Positions 8,533 to 16,718 of a stretch of 63,944 nucleotides of DNA are shown here, in pieces. Source of the stretch: Pseudomonadota bacterium (GTDB taxonomy: Bacteria > Pseudomonadota > Alphaproteobacteria > Rhizobiales > Hyphomicrobiaceae). The notes beneath the pieces were generated by a model. It searched no databases. It had not been told where the DNA came from and saw only the letters and a list, made by a program, of their open reading frames with translations. The translations under genes were made by a program, and so were the position numbers. The DNA lies in NCBI GenBank assembly GCA_023387235.1, contig JAEWIJ010000068.1, positions 1 to 63,944 on the forward strand, written 5' to 3'. The first letter of the stretch is position 1. Every line of letters starts with the position of its first letter.

Positions 8533-11121
8533 ATGAGACCACCCCCGATATTGCCACCCGTAGAACGCCGGCCCAAGCGCCGGCGCCGCAGCTTTCTGCT
8601 GAGCTTCCTCGGGTTCTCGTTCGCTTCGGGCGTCGTCCTCTTTCTCGTGGGCGCCGCGGTCGGGGGCTATTTCCTGTGGCAGGCGACGAGCGACCTGCCG
8701 AGCTACGACAATCTCGCCAAGTACGAGCCGCCGGTCATGACGCGCATTCATGCGCACAACGGCTCGCTCATCTCGGAATATGCGCACGAGCGGCGCATCT
8801 TCGTGCCGATCAACACCGTGCCGAAGCTGCTCATTGCGGCCTATGTCTCCGCCGAGGACAAGCGCTTCTTCGAGCACAATGGCCTCGACTTCCTCGGCAT
8901 CGCGCGCGCGGGCTCCCGCTTCATCATCGACAAGGCCCAGGGACGTCGGCGGCGCGCCGAAGGTGCCTCGACCATTACCCAGCAGGTGGCGAAGAACTTC
9001 CTGCTGACGAGCGAGCGCACGGCCGACCGCAAGCTCAAGGAGGCCATCCTCGCCGTCAGGATCGAGCGCGCGTACTCGAAAGAGAAAATCCTCGAGCTCT
9101 ATCTCAACCAGATCTACCTCGGCATGAACACGTTCGGCGTCGCGGCGGCGTCGCTCACGTACTTCAACAAGGAGCTGAAGGATCTGACGATCGAGGAGAT
9201 GGCCTACCTCGCCGCGCTGCCCAAGGGCCCGAATAACTACCACCCCTTCCGCAAGGAGAAGGAGGCCGTCGCCCGCCGTAACGCGATCCTCGGGTTGATG
9301 GCCGAGAATGGCTACATCACGGAGGCCGAGGCCAAGGCTGCCGCGGCCAAGCCGCTGATCGTCAACATCCGCCCGTACGGCGTGCAGACGCACGCAGCCG
9401 ACTACTTCGCCGAGGAGGTCCGGCGCATTCTGATCGCGCAGTTCGGCGAGGAGAAGCTCTATCAGGGCGGCCTCTCGGTGCGCACGACGCTTTCACCGCG
9501 CTATCAGGCCATGGCGCGCCGCGCGCTCGTCGAGGGTCTGGTGACCTTCGACCGCAAGCACACCGGCTGGCGCGGGCCGGTCGAGAAGATCGCCGTATCC
9601 GGCGACTGGGGCGTGCCGCTCGGCGCCATTGATGCCCCGAACGACATCCAGCCCTGGCGGCTCGGCGTCGTGCTCAAGGCCGAGCGCGAGAAGGCGACCG
9701 TGGGCCTTCGCCCGCATCGCCAGCAGGACGGCAGCCTCGTCGCCGAGCGCGAGGCCGTCGAGGTGCCGTACGACGAAATCAAGTGGGCGAACAAGAAGCC
9801 CGGCAAGCAGCCGGGCGCCGGCGACGTGCTGAACGTTGGCGACGTCATCTACGTGGCGCCCAAGAACTACGACGAGCCTCAGGGCGTGTGGTCGCTCATG
9901 CAGATCCCCGAGATCGGCGGCGGCATCGTGGTCATGGATCCACACACGGGGCGCGTGCTCGCGAGCGTCGGCGGCTTCTCGTTCGCGCTGAGCCAGTTCG
10001 ACCGCGCCGCGCAGGCGCGCCGGCAGCCGGGCTCTTCCTTCAAGCCCTTCGTGTATGCTGCCGCACTCGACAACGGCTACAAGCCGACGAGCATCATTCT
10101 CGATGCCCCGATCACCATCGAGCAGGGCGCCGGTCTCGATGTGTGGAAGCCGAAGAACTACAGCGGCCAGTTCTACGGGCCGACGACGCTGCGGGTCGGC
10201 ATCGAGCATTCGCGCAACCTGATGACGGTGCGATTGGCCCAGGACATCGGGATGCCGCTCGTCGGCGAGTACTCGCGCCGCTTCGGCGTCTACGACGAGC
10301 TGACGCCGGTGCTCTCGATGGCGCTCGGCGCAGGCGAGACGACGCTGCTGCGCATGACGGCGGCTTATGCCATGCTCGCCAACGGCGGCCGGCGCGTGCG
10401 CCCGACCTACATCGACCGCATTCAGGACCGCTGGGGCCGCGCCGTTTGGCGCCACGACGACCGCGATTGCTCGCAGTGCCAGCAGGCGAGCTGGCACGGG
10501 CAGCCGGAGCCCGAGCTGCCGGATGACCGCAAGCAGATCATCGACCCGCACACCGCCTACCAGATCACCTCGATGATGGAGGGCGTCATCCAGCGCGGCA
10601 CGGCGACGTCGCTCAAGGCGATCGGCAAGCCGCTGGCGGGTAAGACCGGCACCACCAACGACGCCAAGGACGCTTGGTTCATCGGCTATTCGCCGGACCT
10701 CGTGGTCGGCGTGTTCGTCGGCTACGACACGCCGAAGCCCATGGGCAAGGACGCGACGGGCGGCCATATCGCCGCGCCGATCTTCGGCGCCTTCATGAAG
10801 CAGGCCCTGGCCGACAAGCCGGCTACGCCGTTCCGCATTCCGCCGGGCATCAAGCTCGTGCGCATCAATCCGTCGACGGGCCTGCGCACGCAGACCGGCG
10901 ATACGCGCAGCGTGCTCGAAGCCTTCAAGCCCGAGGAAGAGCCCGACGACCCCTATTCGATCATCGGCTTCACCGACGAGACGGGCGGGTTCGCGCCGCA
11001 GCAGGATCAGGAAGGCGGCCAGCAGGGGCAGGGCGGCGGCTGGGCGCCGCGCACCGAGCGCAGCGGCGGCGGTCGCGGCGAGGATGCACGCGCCATCACC
11101 ACGCGGCGCGGGCTCTGGTGA
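8533..11121 (+). CDS. mrcA: Penicillin-binding protein 1A (bifunctional glycosyltransferase/transpeptidase)
   Basis: This inner-membrane enzyme polymerises and cross-links peptidoglycan. After a short basic cytoplasmic tail there is one membrane helix (about 21-48). The GT51 glycosyltransferase domain follows, with E107-D-K-R-F-F-E-H114 and GASTITQQ (143-150). The transpeptidase domain has S501-S-F-K504 as the catalytic SxxK, S560-R-N562, and K704-T-G706. Length (862 aa) fits class A PBPs of Hyphomicrobiales, with an OB-like insert between the domains and a disordered Gly/Gln-rich tail. The ATG at 8533 has a GGGGAG site. It ends 15 bases before the convergent MacB-type permease gene. Confidence 0.95.
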   Translation: MRPPPILPPVERRPKRRRRSFLLSFLGFSFASGVVLFLVGAAVGGYFLWQATSDLPSYDNLAKYEPPVMTRIHAHNGSLISEYAHERRIFVPINTVPKLLIAAYVSAEDKRFFEHNGLDFLGIARAGSRFIIDKAQGRRRRAEGASTITQQVAKNFLLTSERTADRKLKEAILAVRIERAYSKEKILELYLNQIYLGMNTFGVAAASLTYFNKELKDLTIEEMAYLAALPKGPNNYHPFRKEKEAVARRNAILGLMAENGYITEAEAKAAAAKPLIVNIRPYGVQTHAADYFAEEVRRILIAQFGEEKLYQGGLSVRTTLSPRYQAMARRALVEGLVTFDRKHTGWRGPVEKIAVSGDWGVPLGAIDAPNDIQPWRLGVVLKAEREKATVGLRPHRQQDGSLVAEREAVEVPYDEIKWANKKPGKQPGAGDVLNVGDVIYVAPKNYDEPQGVWSLMQIPEIGGGIVVMDPHTGRVLASVGGFSFALSQFDRAAQARRQPGSSFKPFVYAAALDNGYKPTSIILDAPITIEQGAGLDVWKPKNYSGQFYGPTTLRVGIEHSRNLMTVRLAQDIGMPLVGEYSRRFGVYDELTPVLSMALGAGETTLLRMTAAYAMLANGGRRVRPTYIDRIQDRWGRAVWRHDDRDCSQCQQASWHGQPEPELPDDRKQIIDPHTAYQITSMMEGVIQRGTATSLKAIGKPLAGKTGTTNDAKDAWFIGYSPDLVVGVFVGYDTPKPMGKDATGGHIAAPIFGAFMKQALADKPATPFRIPPGIKLVRINPSTGLRTQTGDTRSVLEAFKPEEEPDDPYSIIGFTDETGGFAPQQDQEGGQQGQGGGWAPRTERSGGGRGEDARAITTRRGLW

Positions 11122-11136
11122 GCTGAGTGCCCCTAT

Positions 11137-12369
11137 TTATTCCGTGCGCAAGGCGTCGATGGGATTGAGGTGCGCCGCCCGGCGGGCCGGGAAGAACCCG
11201 AAGACCACGCCTGTCAATGCCGCGGCCCCGAGCGCCATCAGGATCGCGTTCGGCGCAATGAGGATCGGCCACTGCGCCGAGAGCGCCACGGCAGCGGCGG
11301 TCGCAACACCGATCGCGACACCGATCAGGCCGCCGAGCAGGCAGAGCGCCACGGCCTCGACGAGGAACTGCATCAGGATATCGTGACGCCGGCCACCGAC
11401 CGCCATGCGCAGGCCGATCTCGCGCGTGCGCTCAGTCACCGAGACGAGCATGATGTTCATGATGCCGATGCCGCCGACGATGAGCGATATGGCGCTTGTT
11501 GCGGCGAGCAGCCAGCCCATGGTCGTCAGTGCCGACGTGCGCGCGCGCATGAACTCCGACAGGTTGCGGACGTTGAAGTCGTCCTCCGCGCCGGCCTTGA
11601 TGCCGCGGCGCTGGCGCAGCAGGTTCTCCATCAGCGCCTGCGCCTCGGCAAGGTCCGTACCGGCATCGAACTTGACATGGATGTTGCCGACGTTGTCGTT
11701 GACGAGCCTGCTGCGGCCGACGATGCGCCCGCGCGCCGCCGACATCGGCAGCATGATCACGTCGTCCTGATCGCGCCCGAAGGAGTTCTGGCCCTTGCTG
11801 TCCAGGACGCCGACGACTTGGAAGGGCACGTTCATCACGCGAATGGTGGCGCCGACCGGATTGCCGCCGTTGAACACCTTGTCGATGACCGTCTTGCCGA
11901 CGAGTGCGACGCGCGCTGCCGTCTTGGTCTCGTTCGGCGTGAAGCCGCGGCCTTCGACGACCGGCCAGTCACGCACTTCGTTGAACTGGTCGTGCACGCC
12001 CATGAACGACGTCGTCCAGTTGGCATTGCCGTAGACGACAGGTCCCGAGCCCTGCAGCAGGCCCGAGATCGCGACGACGCCCGGAATCTTTTCGCGCAAG
12101 GCCTGCATGTCGCGCTCGGAGAGCGGGAGACGCGTGCCGGCGCCGCCCGCGCGCCCGCCGACGCGGGTCGATCCCGGGAACACGACGAGCATGTTCGAGC
12201 CGAGGGAGGCGATCTGGCGATCGACTTCGCTGCGCGCGCCCGTGCCGACGGCCACCATGACGATGACGGAGGCGACGCCGATGATGATGCCGAGCGTCGT
12301 GAGGATCGAGCGCAGCATGTTGGCGCGCAGCGCCGTGAGCGCGATGCCGAGACTGTCGAGGAGGTTCAT
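11137..12369 (-). CDS. MacB/FtsX-type ABC transporter permease
   Basis: The 410-residue membrane protein has an N-terminal helix (about 18-40), a large periplasmic MacB_PCD domain, and three C-terminal helices with an ERTREIGLRMAVG cytoplasmic signature typical of FtsX/MacB permeases. These act as mechanotransmitters that push substrates through a periplasmic adaptor and an outer-membrane channel. In MacB the ATPase is fused in front; here it is a separate gene overlapping by 4 bases (12366-12369), so translation is coupled. It is the last gene of a three-gene operon, adaptor-ATPase-permease. No TolC-like gene is in the window. Cargo is unknown. Confidence 0.9.
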   Translation of the reverse strand: MNLLDSLGIALTALRANMLRSILTTLGIIIGVASVIVMVAVGTGARSEVDRQIASLGSNMLVVFPGSTRVGGRAGGAGTRLPLSERDMQALREKIPGVVAISGLLQGSGPVVYGNANWTTSFMGVHDQFNEVRDWPVVEGRGFTPNETKTAARVALVGKTVIDKVFNGGNPVGATIRVMNVPFQVVGVLDSKGQNSFGRDQDDVIMLPMSAARGRIVGRSRLVNDNVGNIHVKFDAGTDLAEAQALMENLLRQRRGIKAGAEDDFNVRNLSEFMRARTSALTTMGWLLAATSAISLIVGGIGIMNIMLVSVTERTREIGLRMAVGGRRHDILMQFLVEAVALCLLGGLIGVAIGVATAAAVALSAQWPILIAPNAILMALGAAALTGVVFGFFPARRAAHLNPIDALRTE

Positions 12370-13127
12370 TCAGCCGCCCTCCCCATGAAGCCTGCCTGAG
12401 CGATGTCCTCGACGACGTGGCCATCGCGGAACAGCACGCGGCGCTTGGCGTACTCTGCGACATCGGGCTCGTGCGTCACCACGACGACAGTGATGCCTTC
12501 CGTATTGAGCGTGCAGAAGAGCGCCATGATTTCTTCGGACGTCTTGCTGTCGAGCGCGCCCGTCGGCTCGTCTGCGAGCAGGAGCTTGGGATTGTTGACG
12601 AGGGCGCGCGCAATGGCGACGCGCTGCTGCTGGCCGCCCGAAAGCTGGCTCGGATAGTGGTCCATGCGATCCTGGAGGCCGACCTGCTCGAGGCGGTGGC
12701 GCGCCATGCCCTCGGCATCCGCCGGGCGCGGATGGGCATAGAGCAGCGGCAGCATGACCTGGCGGAGCGCCGAGGTGCGCGGCAGCAGGTTGAACTGCTG
12801 AAAGACGAAGCCGATGGTGCGGTTGCGCAGGTCCGCGAGCGCATCCGAGCTCAGCTTCGCGATATTGCGCCCGTCGAGCTCCATGGCGCCGCCCGTCGGG
12901 ACATCGAGAGCGCCAATGAGGTTCATCATGGTGGACTTGCCCGAGCCCGAGGGGCCCATGATGGCGACGAACTCGCCGAGCTGAATGCTCAGCGAAACGC
13001 CATCGAGTGCGCGCACGGTCTGCTCGCCGACGGTGTAGATCTTCGAGACGTCCCGCGCCTCGATCAGCGGCTTCTGCGTGGGCCGCGCGGCGCTCGTCAC
13101 GGGTTCGGTCAGGGTCGTTGAGTCCAT
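12366..13127 (-). CDS. ABC transporter ATP-binding protein (MacB/LolD type)
   Basis: The 253-residue ATPase has Walker A GPSGSGKST (58-66), the ABC signature LSGGQQQR, Walker B LLLADEPTGALD and a switch His in VVVTHEPD. The arrangement matches the MacB/LolD/FtsE-like class that drives FtsX-type permeases. It carries a short N-terminal extension of about 20 residues before the conserved core. It sits between the adaptor gene (42 bases upstream) and the permease gene (4-base overlap), and would energise export from the periplasm. Confidence 0.92.
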   Translation of the reverse strand: MDSTTLTEPVTSAARPTQKPLIEARDVSKIYTVGEQTVRALDGVSLSIQLGEFVAIMGPSGSGKSTMMNLIGALDVPTGGAMELDGRNIAKLSSDALADLRNRTIGFVFQQFNLLPRTSALRQVMLPLLYAHPRPADAEGMARHRLEQVGLQDRMDHYPSQLSGGQQQRVAIARALVNNPKLLLADEPTGALDSKTSEEIMALFCTLNTEGITVVVVTHEPDVAEYAKRRVLFRDGHVVEDIAQAGFMGRAAE

Positions 13128-13169
13128 GGCATGGTGCTCGGGGGCATGGTGCTCGGGACGATGAGTCCG

Positions 13170-14765
13170 CTAGCGTTTCGCGACCTGGCGCTGCCGGGTG
13201 ATGACGCGGTCGCCCTCCTTGAGGCCGCCGCTGACAAGCTCGGCGAACTGCTCGTCGGCGATGCCAAGGCGAACCTGGCGCTGCTCGGGTGTGCTGCCGA
13301 CGCCCATGATCCAGATGGTTGCCATGCGTCCGCCCTGTCGGGCCTGCCGCCAGCGTTCGAGCAGTGGTTTCTGCTCGTCCGTCAGCGTCGGCTCGAGCGC
13401 GGCTTCGATGCGTTCCATGAAGCGGTTGCGCGCGCCGTTGGCCGGTCCGCCGCCGCGCGCCTGCGCGCCCTTGGCCTCACCGCCAGCCGGGCCTTCGCCC
13501 CTGGCCTCGCCGCCGCCTTCGCCGGCGCCACCGCCTGCACCATTGCCAGAGCCTTGGTTGCCAGAGCCTTGGGCCTCGCGGGCTTTCTGGCGTTCGGCGC
13601 GGGCTGCTGCCGCCTTTTCGACCATGCCGTGGACGATGGCCGTCTGGTCGTCATTGAGCTTGAGCGCGGCGCGCATTTGCTCGACGAGGCGATCGCCGCG
13701 CTCGGAAGCCTGGGCGCTGCCGGCCTGGGGTGCGGCGGCGGCCGTCTCGCGTGGGCGGAAGCGGAGCGCATCGTTGGAGATGCGGAGCACGCCGTGACGC
13801 CGCGCCGTCTCGATCTGGACGTTGGCCGTCATGCCCGGATAGAGGCGCCGGTCCTCGTTCCGTGCCTCGATGATCACCGTATAGGTCACCACGTTCTGCA
13901 GCTCGGTCGCGGCGAGGCGGACTTGTGAAACGCTGCCGCGGAAGCGGTCCTCGGGATAGGCGTCGACCGTGAACTCCACCGGGTTGCCTTCGCGGATCGC
14001 GCCGACGTCGGCTTCGTTGACCTGGGCTTCGATCTGGATGCGGCGCAGATCCTGCGCAATCTTGAACAGCTCAGGCGCCTGCAGGCTCGCCGCGACCGTC
14101 TGGCCGACGTCGATCGTGCGCGAAATGACCGTGCCGTCGATGGGCGAGAGAATGCGTGTGCGCTCGAGATCGATATCGGCCACTTTGAGCGCGGCCTCGC
14201 GCTGGCCGATCGTCGCCTTCGCATTCGCGATCTGCGCGTCGATCACGGCGATCTCGGCGACGGCGACGTCGACGTCGCGGATGGCGGTGTCGAGGGTCGC
14301 AGCGGAGGCCACGCCCTTGCTGGCCAGCGTTTCCTGGCGCTCGAGCAGGCGCTTGGCATTACGCAGCATGGCCTCGGCCTTGACGCGGGCAGCCTCCTGA
14401 TTGGTGAGGCCCGCCTGGGCCGCGACGAGATCCGATCGTGCCTGTGCTACGCGTGCGGCAAATGTCTTGTCGTCGAGCAGTGCGAGCAGGTCGCCTTCCT
14501 TGACCTCGCTGTTGAAGTCCGCCGAGAGCTTGTCGATGCGGCCCGAAAGCTGCGAGCCGACGCTTACCGTAACGACGGCGCGCACGGGGCCCGATGTCGT
14601 GACGAGCCGGCGGATATCGCCGCGTGTGACATCGTTCGTCTCATAGGCGAGCGCGCTGTCGCCCGAGCCGCCGAAACCGCCGACGCCCATCATCCAGGCC
14701 GCGCCGACGCCTATTGCCGCGAGCGGCAGCGCCAATGTGAAGAGATATTTGATCCGGCCTGCCAT
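13170..14765 (-). CDS. MacA-like periplasmic adaptor with an inserted Gly-rich region carrying LxxxQ motifs
   Basis: This 531-residue adaptor begins with a signal anchor (about 6-30). It continues through a barrel-sandwich half motif (55-100), a coiled-coil hairpin (about 100-190), the second lipoyl half (IDGTVISR, 209-216), and the beta-barrel and membrane-proximal domains. The membrane-proximal domain is interrupted at about 340-480. The insert holds two helical pieces, each with an LxxxQ motif (L370-NDD-Q374 and L461-TDE-Q465), joined by a Gly-rich linker (399-445). LxxxQ is the hallmark of Spy/CpxP periplasmic chaperones. It is the first gene of the MacAB-type operon and would link the permease to an outer-membrane channel. 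The insert is roughly 140 residues longer than E. coli MacA has at this place. Confidence 0.88.
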   Translation of the reverse strand: MAGRIKYLFTLALPLAAIGVGAAWMMGVGGFGGSGDSALAYETNDVTRGDIRRLVTTSGPVRAVVTVSVGSQLSGRIDKLSADFNSEVKEGDLLALLDDKTFAARVAQARSDLVAAQAGLTNQEAARVKAEAMLRNAKRLLERQETLASKGVASAATLDTAIRDVDVAVAEIAVIDAQIANAKATIGQREAALKVADIDLERTRILSPIDGTVISRTIDVGQTVAASLQAPELFKIAQDLRRIQIEAQVNEADVGAIREGNPVEFTVDAYPEDRFRGSVSQVRLAATELQNVVTYTVIIEARNEDRRLYPGMTANVQIETARRHGVLRISNDALRFRPRETAAAAPQAGSAQASERGDRLVEQMRAALKLNDDQTAIVHGMVEKAAAARAERQKAREAQGSGNQGSGNGAGGGAGEGGGEARGEGPAGGEAKGAQARGGGPANGARNRFMERIEAALEPTLTDEQKPLLERWRQARQGGRMATIWIMGVGSTPEQRQVRLGIADEQFAELVSGGLKEGDRVITRQRQVAKR

Positions 14766-14948
14766 CTGTCCAACCCGCCTGCGCTCAGAGCCCCACGCAA
14801 GAACGGACTGACCTCATGGGGCCAGCCCGCATACAGCCTAAACGCCGCAGTGAGACTTTTCCGTCGCACTGCCCCCATGTGTCCGCCGGCCGTCCTAGGC
14901 AATACTGCTGATTTCGGGAAGATGTGCAAATTAACAATGGTTTAGGCA

Positions 14949-15103
14949 GGGGGAGGTGTTAGCGATGAACCTCGGGTGAATGGCGTATTCAGAGCGAGTT
15001 CAGTGCACCCGGCACACTCTGGTCCTACCCTGGAGACACCATCTTCCCCGGCGTGAATATTTGAGGCGCGGAGCCCAGGGTCTCCGCGCCTCTTGTATTT
15101 TTT
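14949..15103 (+). ncRNA. Candidate structured small RNA
   Basis: The 434-base gap between the MacA-like gene and truB has no convincing ORF but a compact set of pairings. GGGGGA (14949-14954) pairs with TTCCCC (15044-15049), and GGTGTT (14955-14960) pairs with GACACC (15035-15040). CAGAG (14990-14994) pairs with CTCTG (15017-15021), and GTGC (15003-15006) pairs with GCAC (15012-15015). A strong intrinsic terminator follows. The shape is a closing stem, a large bubble and an apical arm, reminiscent of 6S RNA, but I cannot assign a family. The flanking genes both point away or on the minus strand, so a plus-strand transcript here would be independent. Confidence 0.5.
15063..15103 (+). terminator. 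Intrinsic terminator of the candidate small RNA
   Basis: A perfect 11-bp stem (GAGGCGCGGAG with CTCCGCGCCTC, 8-base loop) is followed by TTGTATTTTTT. The T-run is only on the plus strand, so it does not end the minus-strand truB transcript. Confidence 0.85.
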
Positions 15104-15199
15104 GTCAGGGGCGGCGCTAGCGCCGGCGCGCCTTGCGCGCTCATGACGCTTGAGCAAGCGCGGAGCCGGTGAGCGAAGCGAACTACGGCGTGAGCGAAA

Positions 15200-16123
15200 T
15201 CAAGCCTGATTGAATACGCGGAGCGGGCGCAGTTCACCGCGCTCGATCTCGCAGAGCGCGATCAGCGTGCCTTTGGAAAGCGCGAAGGCTTCCCCGCTCA
15301 CGACCGGTGCGTCACGGCCGCGCAGCAGCACGGGCTGACCACGCGCGAGGCGGGCCGCATCCGACTGTGAGACGTTGATCTCCAGAAGCTCGGCGAGCGC
15401 GCTCTCCACGGGACGCAGCAGCGATTTTATCTCGGCGCCGCCGTCGTCCTGATTGGCTGCCTCCTCCAACTCCCCGAGGGCAACGGCTTGCGCCTCCTCG
15501 AAGGGACCGACGCGCGTGCGGCGAAGCGCCGTCACATGACCGAGGCAGCCGAGTGCGCGGCCGATATCGCGGGCAATGGCGCGGACGTACGTGCCGCGAC
15601 CGCATTCCGCCTCGAATATGGACGTATCAGGCGCCGGCATCTCGACGAGCTCGAGACGGTCGATCTGCACGGGGCGCGCTTCGAGCTTCACCTCCTCGCC
15701 CTGGCGCGCGAGGTCATAGGCGCGCTGGCCGTCGATCTTGATGGCGGAGAAGGCGGGCGGCGTCTGCAGGATCTCGCCGAGGAAGCTCGGCAGCAGCCCC
15801 TCGATGGCCTCGCGCGTCGGGCGCAGATCGCTGCGCGCGACAACCTGTCCCTCGGCATCGTCGGTGTCGGTCTCAATGCCCCACTTCACCGTGAAGCGGT
15901 ACGCCTTCTGCCCGTCGACGGCATAGGGCACGGTCTTCGTCGCCTCGCCGAGCGCGATCGGCAGGATGCCCGTCGCAAGCGGATCGAGCGTGCCGGCGTG
16001 ACCGGCCTTCTGCGCCTGGAATAGCCAGCGCACTTTTCCGACGGCCTGCGTCGACGTCATGCCGATCGGCTTGTCGAGCACGACCCAGCCGTTGATCGGA
16101 TTGCCCTTCTTGCGGCGCGCCAC
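15200..16123 (-). CDS. truB: tRNA pseudouridine(55) synthase TruB
   Basis: TruB converts U55 of tRNAs to pseudouridine in the T arm. The catalytic Asp47 is in GHAGTLDPLATG, and the KAYRF, TPPAFSAIKI and RGTYVRAIARD motifs of the family are all present. Length (307 aa) is normal, with a C-terminal PUA-like part. It abuts rbfA directly (rbfA stop at 16124) and is the last gene of the rimP operon here. In many alphaproteobacteria rpsO and pnp follow truB, but they do not in this window. Confidence 0.95.
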   Translation of the reverse strand: MARRKKGNPINGWVVLDKPIGMTSTQAVGKVRWLFQAQKAGHAGTLDPLATGILPIALGEATKTVPYAVDGQKAYRFTVKWGIETDTDDAEGQVVARSDLRPTREAIEGLLPSFLGEILQTPPAFSAIKIDGQRAYDLARQGEEVKLEARPVQIDRLELVEMPAPDTSIFEAECGRGTYVRAIARDIGRALGCLGHVTALRRTRVGPFEEAQAVALGELEEAANQDDGGAEIKSLLRPVESALAELLEINVSQSDAARLARGQPVLLRGRDAPVVSGEAFALSKGTLIALCEIERGELRPLRVFNQA

Positions 16124-16597
16124 TTACTCGTCCCCCTTCACGTCGTCTTCCCCCTCTGCGTCGTCTTTCGCTTTCACGTCGCGTTTCACTCGATCGCTGT
16201 CGAGCAGGCGATCGATGCGCGTCGCCTCCTCGAAGCTCTCATCCTCGCGGAAGCGGATATCCGGCGCGAACTTGAGGTTCACTGCCCGGGCGATCTCGCC
16301 GCGGATGTACTTGGTATTGCGCTTGAGCGCCGCGATGACAGGTGCGACGTCGTGGCCGCCGAGCGGCATGACGTACACGGTCGCGAGCTTGAGGTCCGGC
16401 GACATGCGTACTTCGGGAATGGTGACGACGGCGCCAGCGAGCGTGTCGTCATGGATATCGCCGCGCGCCAGAAGCTCCGCAATGCGGTGGCGGACAAGCT
16501 CGCCGACGCGGAGCTGACGCTGTGACGGGCCGGCGGGTGCGCCGCGGGATGCGCTGCGCGCCGGGCCGCGCCCGGCATTCGTTTTGTGTCGTGACAT
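16124..16597 (-). CDS. rbfA: Ribosome-binding factor A
   Basis: RbfA helps mature the 30S subunit, binding near 16S rRNA helix 1. The 157-residue protein has the KH-like core with RVGELVRHRIAELL near residue 26, the PEVRMSPDLK strand, and VIAALKRNTKYIRGEIARAV followed by PDIRF. The N terminus is extended by about 25 Arg/Ser/Gly-rich residues and the C-terminal tail is acidic and basic. It sits between infB (121-base gap) and truB (adjacent) in the classic order. Confidence 0.95.
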   Translation of the reverse strand: MSRHKTNAGRGPARSASRGAPAGPSQRQLRVGELVRHRIAELLARGDIHDDTLAGAVVTIPEVRMSPDLKLATVYVMPLGGHDVAPVIAALKRNTKYIRGEIARAVNLKFAPDIRFREDESFEEATRIDRLLDSDRVKRDVKAKDDAEGEDDVKGDE

Positions 16598-16718
16598 TTG
16601 CCCAATCCGGCGACGGGCTCGAACCGCCGCCAGCTCCTCGAAATTTTAATCCGGCGTGGCACCGGTAGCAAAAGGCGGACGGGCCGGGGCCCATCCGCCG
16701 CTTGAAACTCTGCCGACC

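Noticed and set aside
8263..9393. Long N-terminal extension of the PcaC-like frame
   Set aside because: It overlaps the PBP1A coding region; the short form starting at 8262 has a ribosome site and normal family length.
14949..15103. Firm identification as 6S RNA
   Set aside because: The outline is 6S-like, but I could not match conserved bubble sequence, so it stays a candidate of unknown family.
14942..15157. Minus-strand small ORFs in the MacA-truB gap
   Set aside because: They run through a perfect terminator hairpin and have no recognisable protein features.
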